From contig NC_053037.3 of assembly GCF_002575655.3 (NCBI RefSeq), positions 49,426,242-49,490,241 of the forward strand: 64,000 bases of DNA. Direction: 5' to 3'. The notes below the pieces were generated by a model. That model was not told the origin of the DNA. It saw only the letters and a program-made list of their open reading frames with translations, and did not search any database. This document shows positions 56,098-64,000 of the stretch, in pieces. This DNA comes from Aegilops tauschii subsp. strangulata. Lineage: Eukaryota; Streptophyta; Magnoliopsida; Poales; Poaceae. The translations under genes and the position numbers were made by a program. The stretch's first letter is position 1, and every line of letters begins with the position of its first letter.

Positions 56098-57820
56098 TGT
56101 TGGAAATATGCCCTAGAGGCAATAATAAAATGGTTATTATTATATTTCCTTGTTCATGATAATTGTCTATTGTTCATGCTGTAATTGTGTTATCCGGAAA
56201 TCGTAATACATGTGTGAACACATAGACCATAACATGTCCATAGTGAGCCTCTAGTTGACTAGCTCGTTGATCAATAGATGGTTACGGTTTCCTGACCATG
56301 GACATTGGATGTCATTGATAACGGGATCACATCATTAGGAGAATGATGTGATGGACAAGACCCAATCCTAAGCATAGCACTAGATCGTGTAGTTCGTTTG
56401 CTAAAGCTTTTGTAATGTCAAGTATCATTTCCTTTGACCATGAGATCGTGTAACTCCCGGATACCGTAGGAATGCTTTGGGTGTACCAAACGTCACAACG
56501 TAACTGGGTGGCTAAAAAGGTGCACTACAGGTATCTCCGAAAGTGTCTGTTGGGTTGGCTCGGATCGAGACTGGGATTTGTCACTTCATATGACGGAGAG
56601 GTATCTCTGGGCCCACTCGGTAATGCATCATCATAATGAGCTCAATGTGACTAAGTAGTTAGTCACGGGATCATGCATTACGGAACGAGTAAAGTGACTT
56701 GCCGGTAACGAGATTGAACGAGGTATTGGGATACCGACGATCGAATCTCGGGAAAGTAACGTACCGATTGACAAAGGGAATTGTATACGGGATTGCTTGA
56801 ATCCTCGACATCGTGGTTCATCCGATGAGATCATCGTGGAAGATGTGGGAGCCAACATGGGTATCCAGATCCCGCTGTTGGTTATTGGCTAGAGAGGTGT
56901 CTCGGTCATGTCTGCATGATTCCCGAACCCGTAGGGTCTACACACTTAAGGTTCGATGACGCTAGGGTTATAAGGAAGGTTTGTATGTGATTACCGAATG
57001 TTGTTCGGAGTCCCGGATGAGATCCCGGACGTCACGAGGAGTTCCGGAATGGTCCGGAGGTAAAGATTTATATATGGGAAGTCACCATACGGTCACCGGA
57101 AATATTCGGGGGTATACCGGTATTGTACCGGGACCACCGGAGGGGTTCCGGGGGTCCACCGGGATGGTCCACCTGCCCTGGAGGGCCTTATGGGCTGTAG
57201 GTGGAAGGGAACCAGCCCTAAGTGGGCTGGGCGCCAACCCCCCTAGGGCCCATGCGCCTAGGGTTTGGGGGGGAACCCTAAAGGGGGGAGCCCCCCTTGC
57301 TTGGGGGGCAAGCCACCTCCCCCTGGCCGCCGCCCCTCCCACCAGATGGGATCTAAGGGGGCCGCCCCCCCTCTCCCTTGCCCCTATATATAGTGGAGGG
57401 GTGGGAGGGCAGCCACACCTTTCCCAAGGCACGGCCCCTCGCCTCCCCAACACCTCTCCTCCTCCGCGTGTGCTTGGCGAAGCCCTGCCGGAGAACTGTC
57501 ACTCCACCACCACCACGCCGTCGTGCTGCTGTTGGAGCCTTCTTCCTCAACCTCTCCCTCCTCCTTGCTGGATCAAGGCGTGGGAGACGTCACCGCTCCG
57601 TACGTGTGTTGAACGCGGAGGTGCCGTCGGTTCGGCGCTTGGATCATCGGTGATTTGGATCACGACGAGTACGACTCCATCAACCCCGTTCTCTTGAACG
57701 CTTCCACTCGCGATTACAAGGGTATGTAGATGCACTCCTCCCCTCTCGTTGCTAGTAAACTCCATAGATTGATCTTGGTGATGCGTAGAATTTTTTTAAT
57801 TTCTGCAACGATCCCCAACA
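56098..57820 (+). repeat. 5' LTR of copia copy 2
   Basis: Begins TGTTGGAAATATGCCCTAGA and ends GATCCCCAACA, 1723 bp. CCCTATATATAGTG near 57382-57395 is a plausible promoter TATA. ORFs on both strands are LTR shadows. Confidence 0.95.
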
Positions 57821-57834
57821 GTGGCATCATGAGC
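57821..57834 (+). other. Primer-binding site of copia copy 2
   Basis: GTGGCATCATGAGC directly follows the LTR and is identical to copy 1. Confidence 0.72.
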
Positions 57835-59088
57835 TAGGTCTATGCGTAATTTCTATGCGCAAGTAGAACACAAGTTGTTGTGGGCGTCGATTTTGTCAAT
57901 TTACTTGCCGTTACTAGTCTTATCTTGATTCGGCGGCATCGTGGGATGAAGCGGCCCGGACCGACCTTACAGGTACGCTTACGTGAGACAGGTTCCACCG
58001 ACTGACATGCACTAGTTGCATAAGGTGGCTAGCGGGTGTCTGTCTCTCCCACTTTAGTCGGATCAGATTCGATGAAAAGGGTCCTTATGAAGGGTAAATA
58101 GAAATTGGCATATCACGTTGTGGTTTTGGCGTAGGTAAGAAACGGTCTTGCTAGAAACCTATAGCAGCCGCGTAAAATTGCAACAACAATTAGAGGATGT
58201 CTAACTTGTTTTTGCAGCAAGTGTCATGTGATGTGATATGGCCAGAAGGATGTGATGAATGATATATGTGATGTATGAGATTGATCATGTTCTTGTAATA
58301 GGAATCACGACTTGCATGTCGATGAGTATGACAACCGACAGGAGCCATAGGAGTTGTCTTAATTTATTTATGACCTGCGTGTGAACTGAAATGTCATGTA
58401 ATTACTTTACTTTATTGCTAACCGTTAGCCATAGTAGTAGAAGTAATAGTTGGCGAGACAACTTCATGAAGACACGATGATGGAGATCATGGTGTCATGC
58501 CGGTGACGATGATGAGCATGGCGCCCCGAAGATAGAGATCAAAAGGAGCAAAATGATATTGGCCATATCATGTCACTATTTGATTGCATGTGATGTTTAT
58601 CATGTTTTACATCTTATTTGCTTAGAACGACGGTAGATTAAATAAGATGATCCCTCGCTAAAATTTCAAGAAAGTGTTCCCCCTAACTGTGCACCGTTGC
58701 GAAGGTTCGTTGTTTCGAAGCACCACGTGATGATCGGGTGTGATAGGTTCTAACGTTCGCATACAATGGGTGTAAGCCAGATTTACACACGCGATACACT
58801 TAGGTTGACTTGACGAGCCTAGCATGTACAGACATGGCCTCGGAACACAAGAGACCAAAAAGTCGAACATGAGTCGTATAGCAGATACGATCAACATGAA
58901 GATGTTCACCGATGATGACTAGTCCGTCTCACGTGATGATCGGACTCGGCCTAGTTGACTCGGATCATGTATCACTTAGATGACTAGAGGGATGTCTGTC
59001 TGAGTGGGAGTTCATTAATAATTTGATTAGATGAACTTAATTATCATGAACTTAATCTAAAATCTTTACAATATGTCTTGTAGATCAA
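57835..59088 (+). other. Untranslated leader of copia copy 2
   Basis: About 1.25 kb of noncoding leader up to the Gag ATG at 59089, collinear with the leader of copy 1. No shared ORF. Confidence 0.65.
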
Positions 59089-62000
59089 ATGGCCCACGCT
59101 AATGTCAACCTCAACTTCAACGCGTTCCTAGAGAAAACCAAGCTGAAAGACGATGGTAGCAACTATACGGACTGGGTCCGGAACTTGAGGATCATCCTCA
59201 TAGCTGCCAAGAAAGCATATGTCCTTGAAGCACCGCTAGGTGAAGCATCCATCCCAGCAAACCAAGACGTTATGAACGCCTGGCAAACACGTGTTGATGA
59301 TTACTCCCTGGTTCAGTGCGGCATGCTTTACAGCTTAGAACCGGGGCTCCAAAAGCGTTTCGAGCAGCACGGAGCATATGAGATGTTCCAAGAGCTGAAA
59401 GTGGTTTTCCAAGCTCATGCCCGGGTCGAGAGATATGAAGTCTCCGACAAGTTCTACAGTTGTAAGATGGAGGAGAATAGTTCCGTCAGCGAACACATAC
59501 TCAAAATGTCTGGGTTGCACAACCGCTTGTCTCAGCTGGGAGTTAATCTCCCGGATGACGCGGTCGTTGACAGAATCCTTCAGTCGCTCCCACCTAGCTA
59601 CAAGAGCTTTGTGATGAACTTCAATATGCAGGGGATGGAAAAGACCATTCCTGAGGTATATTCAATGCTGAAATCAGAGGAGGTGGAGATCAAAAAGGAA
59701 CATCAAGTGTTGATGGTGAATAAAACCACTAAGTTCAACAAAGGCAAGGGTAAGAAGAACTTCAAGAAAGACGGCAAGGGAGTTGCCGCGCCCGGTAAGC
59801 AAGCTGCCGGGAAGAAGACAAAGAATGGACCCAAGCCTGAGACTGAGTGCTTTTATTGCAAGGGAAACGGTCACTGGAAGCGGAACTGCCCCAGTACTTA
59901 GCGGATAAGAAGGCCGACAATACCAAAGGTATATGTGATATACATGTTATTGATGTGTACCTAACCAGCGCTTGTAGTAGCTCCTGGGTATTTGATACCG
60001 GTGCGGTTGCTCATATTTGTAACTCAAAGCAGGAGCTGCAGAATAAGCGGAGACTGGCAAAGGACGAGGTGACGATGCGCGTCGGGAATGGTTCCATGGT
60101 CGATGTGATCGCCGTCGGCACACTACCTCTATATTTACCTACTGGATTAGTTTTAAACCTGAATAATTGTTATTTAGTGCCAGCTTTGAGCATGAACATT
60201 GTATCTGGATCTCGTTTAATGCGAGATGGCTACTCATTTAAATCCGAGAATAATGGTTGTTCTATTTATATGAGAGATATGTTTTATGGTCATGCCCCGC
60301 TGGTCAATGGTTTATTCTTAATGAATCTCGAACGTGATGTTACACATGTTCATAGTGTGAATGCCAAGAAATGTAAGGTTGATAATGATAGTCCCACATA
60401 CTCGTGGCACTGCCGCCTTGGTCACATTGGTGTCAAACGCATGAAGAAACTCCATGCAGATGGACTTTTGGAGTCTCTTGATTATGAATCATTTGACACG
60501 TGCGAACCATGCCTCATGGGAAAAATGACCAAGACTCCGTTCTCTGGAACAATGGAGCAAGCAACCAACTTATTGGAAATCATACATACTGATGTGTGCG
60601 GTCCAATGAGCGTTGAGGCTCGCGGTGGCTATCGTTATGTTCTCACCCTCACTGATGACTTGAGTAGATATGGGTATGTCTACTTAATGAAACACAAGTC
60701 TGAGACCTTTGAAAAGTTCAAGGAATTTCAGAGTGAGGTTGAGAATCAACGCGACAGGAAAATAAAGTTCTTACGATCAGATCGTGGAGGGGAATATTTG
60801 AGTCACGAATTTGGCACACACTTAAGGAAATGTGGAATTGTTTCACAACTCACACCGCCTGGAACACCTCAGCGTAATGGTGTGTCCGAACGTCGTAATC
60901 GCACTCTATTGGATATGGTGCGATCTATGATGTCACTTACCGATCTACCGCTTTCATTCTGGGGTTATGCTTTAGAGACTGCCGCATTCACTTTAAATAG
61001 GGCTCCGTCGAAATCCGTTGAGACGACACCGTATGAATTATGGTTTGGAAAGAAACCTAAGCTGTCGTTTCTTAAAGTTTGGGGATGCGATGCTTATGTC
61101 AAGAAACTTCAAGCTGAAAAGCTCGAACCCAAGTCGGAAAAATGCGTCTTCATAGGATACCCTAAGGAAACCATTGGGTATACCTTCTACCTCAGATCCG
61201 AAGGCAAGATCTTCGTTGCCAAGAACGGGTCCTTTCTGGAGAAAGAGTTTCTCTCGAAAGAAGTAAGTGGGAGGAAAGTGGAACTTGATGAAATGACCCC
61301 TCTCGAACCAGAAAGTAGCGCAGCACAAGAAAATGTTTCTGTGGTGCCTGCACCGACTAGAGAGGAAGTTAATGATGGCGATCATGATCAAGTTACCACT
61401 GAACTTCGTAGGTCCACAAGGACACGCTCCGCACCAGAGTGGTACGGCAACCCTGTCCTGGAAATCATGTTGTTGGACAACGGTGAACCTTCGAACTATG
61501 AAGAAGCAATGGCGGGCCCAGATTCCAACAAATGGCTTGAAGCCATGCAATCCGAGATAGGATCCATGTATGAAAACAAAGTATGGACTTTGACAGACTT
61601 GCCCGATGACCGGCGAGCCATAGAAAATAAATGGATCAGCGAAGCTGAAGTCCGTCCGAATCATGTTAGCAATTGCCGCATTCTACGATTATGAAATATG
61701 GCAAATGGACGTCAAAACGGCATTCCTTAATGGCTTCCTTAAGGAAGAATTGTATATGATGCAGCCGGAAGGTTTTGTCGATCCTAAGAATGCTGACAAA
61801 GTATGCAAGCTCCAGCGCTCAATCTATGGGCTGGTGCAGGCATCTCGGAGTTGGAACAGTCGCTTTGATGAGATGATCAAAGCGTTTGGGTTTACACAGA
61901 CTTATGGAGAAGCCTGTGTTTACCAGAAAGTGAGTGGGAGCTCTGTAACATTTCTCATATTATATGTGGATGACATACTATTGATGGGAAATGATATAGA

Positions 62001-62941
62001 ATTCTTGGAAAGTATAAAGGCCTACTTGAATAAGTGTTTTTCAATGAAGGACCTTGGAGAAGCTGCTTACATATTAGGCATCAAGATCTATAATGATAGA
62101 CCGAGATGCCTCATAGGTCTTTCACAAAGCACATACCTTGACAAGATATTGAAGAAGTTCAATATGGATCAGTCCAAGAAGGGGTTCTTGCCTGTATTGC
62201 AAGGTGTGAGATTGAGCACGGCTCAATGCCCGACCACGACAGAAGATAGAGAAAAGTGTCGTCCCCTATGCCTCGGCCATAGGGTCTATTATGTATGCCA
62301 TGCTGTGTACCAGACCTGATGTAAACCTTGCCGTAAGTTTGGTAGGAAGGTACCAAAGTAATCCCGGCATGGAACACTGGACAGCGGTCAAGAACATCCT
62401 GAAGTACCTAAAAAGGACTAAGGATATGTTTCTCGTTTATGGAGGTGACGAAGAGCTCGTCGTAAAGGGTTACGTCGATGCTAGCTTCGACACAGATCTG
62501 GATGACTCTAAGTCACAAACCGGATACGTGTATATTTTGAATGGTGGGGCAGTCAGCTGGTGCAGTTGCAAGCAAAGCGTCGTGGCGGGATCTACATGTG
62601 AAGTGGAGTACATGGCAGCCTCGGAGGCAGCATATGAAGCAATCTGGATGAAGGAGTTCATTGCTGACCTAGGAGTTATTCCCAATGCATCGGGGCCGAT
62701 GACTCTCTTCTGTGACAACACTGGAGCTATTGCCCTTGCCAAGGAGCCCAGGTTTCACAAGAAGACCAGGCACATCAAACGTCGCTTCAACTCCATTCGT
62801 GAAAATGTTCAAAATGGAGACATAGATATTTGTAAAGTGCATACGGATTTGAATGTCGCAGATCCGTTGACTAAACCTCTTCCACGAGCGAAACATGATC
62901 AACACCAGAACTCTATGGGTGTACGATTCATCACAATGTAA
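59089..62941 (+). pseudogene. Copia Gag-Pol polyprotein with frameshifts and an RT deletion
   Basis: Gag starts at 59089 (MAHANVNLNFNAFLEKTKLK) and carries the zinc knuckle CFYCKGNGHWKRNC. A one-base deletion near 59893 then ends Gag at 59901, and the protease-integrase part continues in another frame. The protease motif is intact (WVFDTGAVAHIC). Integrase motifs are present (RLGHIGVKRMKK, RSDRGGEYLSHEF). Near 61637, after AIENKWI, about 120 bases present in copy 1 are missing, removing the start of the reverse transcriptase including KARLVAKG. YVDDILL follows (about 61960). A short deletion near 62254 shifts the frame before RNase H (GSTCEVEYMAAS). It cannot encode active reverse transcriptase. 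Confidence 0.93.
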
Positions 62942-62955
62942 CTAGATTATTGTCT

Positions 62956-62973
62956 CTAGTGCAAGTGGGAGAC
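62956..62973 (+). other. Polypurine tract of copia copy 2
   Basis: CTAGTGCAAGTGGGAGAC precedes the 3' LTR directly, as in copy 1. Confidence 0.85.
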
Positions 62974-64000
62974 TGTTGGAAATATGCCCTAGAGGCAATA
63001 ATAAAATGGTTATTATTATATTTCCTTGTTCATGATAATTGTCTATTGTTCATGCTGTAATTGTGTTATCCGAAAATCGTAATACATGTGTGAACACATA
63101 GACCATAACATGTCCATAGTGAGCCTCTAGTTGACTAGCTCGTTGATCAATAGATGGTTACGGTTTCCTGACCATGGACATTGGATGTCATTGATAACGG
63201 GATCACATCATTAGGAGAATGATGTGATGGACAAGACCCAATCCTAAGCATAGCACTAGATCGTGTAGTTCGTTTGCTAAAGCTTTTGTAATGTCAAGTA
63301 TCATTTCCTTAGACCATGAGATCGTGTAACTCCCGGATACCGTAGGAATGCTTTGGGTGTACCAAACGTCACAACGTAACTGGGTGGCTAAAAAGGTGCA
63401 CTACAGGTATCTCCGAAAGTGTCTGTTGGGTTGGCTCGGATCGAGACTGGGATTTGTCACTTCATATGACGGAGAGGTATCTCTGGGCCCACTCGGTAAT
63501 GCATCATCATAATGAGCTCAATGTGACTAAGTAGTTAGTCACGGGATCATGCATTACGGAACGAGTAAAGTGACTTGCCGGTAACGAGATTGAACGAGGT
63601 ATTGGGATACCGACGATCGAATCTCGGGCAAGTAACGTACCGATTGACAAAGGGAATTGTATACGGGATTGCTTGAATCCTCGACATCGTGGTTCATCCG
63701 ATGAGATCATCGTGGAACATGTGGGAGCCAACATGGGTATCTAGATCCCGCTGTTGGTTATTGGCTAGAGAGGTGTCTCGGTCATGTCTGCATGATTCCC
63801 GAACCCGTAGGGTTACACACTTAAGGTTCGATGACGCTAGGGTTACAAGGAAGGTTTGTATGTGATTACCGAATGTTGTTCGGAGTCCCGGATGAGATCC
63901 CGGACGTCACGAGGAGTTCCGGAATGGTCCGGAGGTAAAGATTTATATATGGGAAGTCACCATACGGTCACGGGAAATATTCGGGGGTATACCGGTATTG
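62974..64000 (+). repeat. 3' LTR of copia copy 2 (truncated by window end)
   Basis: 1027 bp of the expected ~1.72 kb, collinear with 56098-57124. The ORF at 63507-63734 on the minus strand is a shadow found in every LTR of this family. Confidence 0.95.

Larger units (their letters stand above)
56098..64000 (+). mobile_element. Copia retrotransposon, Angela/WIS/BARE type (copy 2, right end outside)
   Basis: The 5' LTR at 56098-57820, primer-binding site, leader, Gag-Pol and polypurine tract are followed by a 3' LTR from 62974 that runs past the window end. The left target copy should be CTTGA (56093-56097). Over the 1.03 kb that can be compared, the LTRs differ at roughly eight positions by eye, so it appears younger than copy 1. 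Orientation is opposite to copy 1. The coding region has a frameshift and deletions. Confidence 0.95.

Overview
The window is nuclear DNA of a grass in the wheat tribe (Triticeae; Triticum or Aegilops by my reading). Evidence: two copia elements with ~1.72 kb LTRs of the Angela/WIS/BARE type, several Stowaway MITEs with the grass terminus CTCCCTCCGT, CACTA transposons with 3-bp target duplications, plant GT-AG introns, and a very GC-rich grass-style receptor kinase gene. No bacterial, organellar or CRISPR-type feature was seen.

Two host genes stand out. On the left (920-4608, plus strand) are nine in-phase exons of an OCRE/G-patch protein, probably an RNA-processing factor; its first exon(s) lie left of the window. 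In the middle (27129-30587, plus strand) is a complete two-exon leucine-rich-repeat receptor kinase of the RGI/RCH1 class (LRR-XI), probably a peptide-hormone receptor. About 4 kb of sequence without a recognised gene lies in front of it.

Nearly everything else is transposon, in nested layers. From 6571 to 19573 is a 4.26 kb solo LTR of a large-LTR (LARD/Sukkula-like) element, with target duplication ATAAT. It was split by a full-length minus-strand copia element (7533-16274, target duplication CAGGG). From about 19850 to 23075 are decayed PIF/Harbinger sequences with divergent transposase and ORF1 remnants. From 31692 to 56097 lies a stack. An old LINE was split by an 18.6 kb CACTA element (31922-50504, target duplication TGA). 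That element was split by a second, 11.4 kb CACTA (33479-44904, target duplication CAT), which carries TNP2-type and TNPA/Ulp1-like genes, both damaged. A second, nearly complete but decayed LINE (51778-56097) follows. It is interrupted by a second copia element (56098 to beyond the window end, plus strand).

The most unusual part is the outer CACTA element. No transposase was seen in it. It carries its own two genes: a coiled-coil protein with eight tandem ten-residue repeats, which received the inner CACTA twelve codons before its stop, and a small spliced gene with a B3-like DNA-binding domain. Between them is an array of about 500-bp tandem repeats, and its left end has 84-bp subterminal repeats. 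A DNA-binding protein, a coiled-coil protein and arrayed terminal repeats would suit an accessory mobilisation or anti-silencing module. That role is inference.
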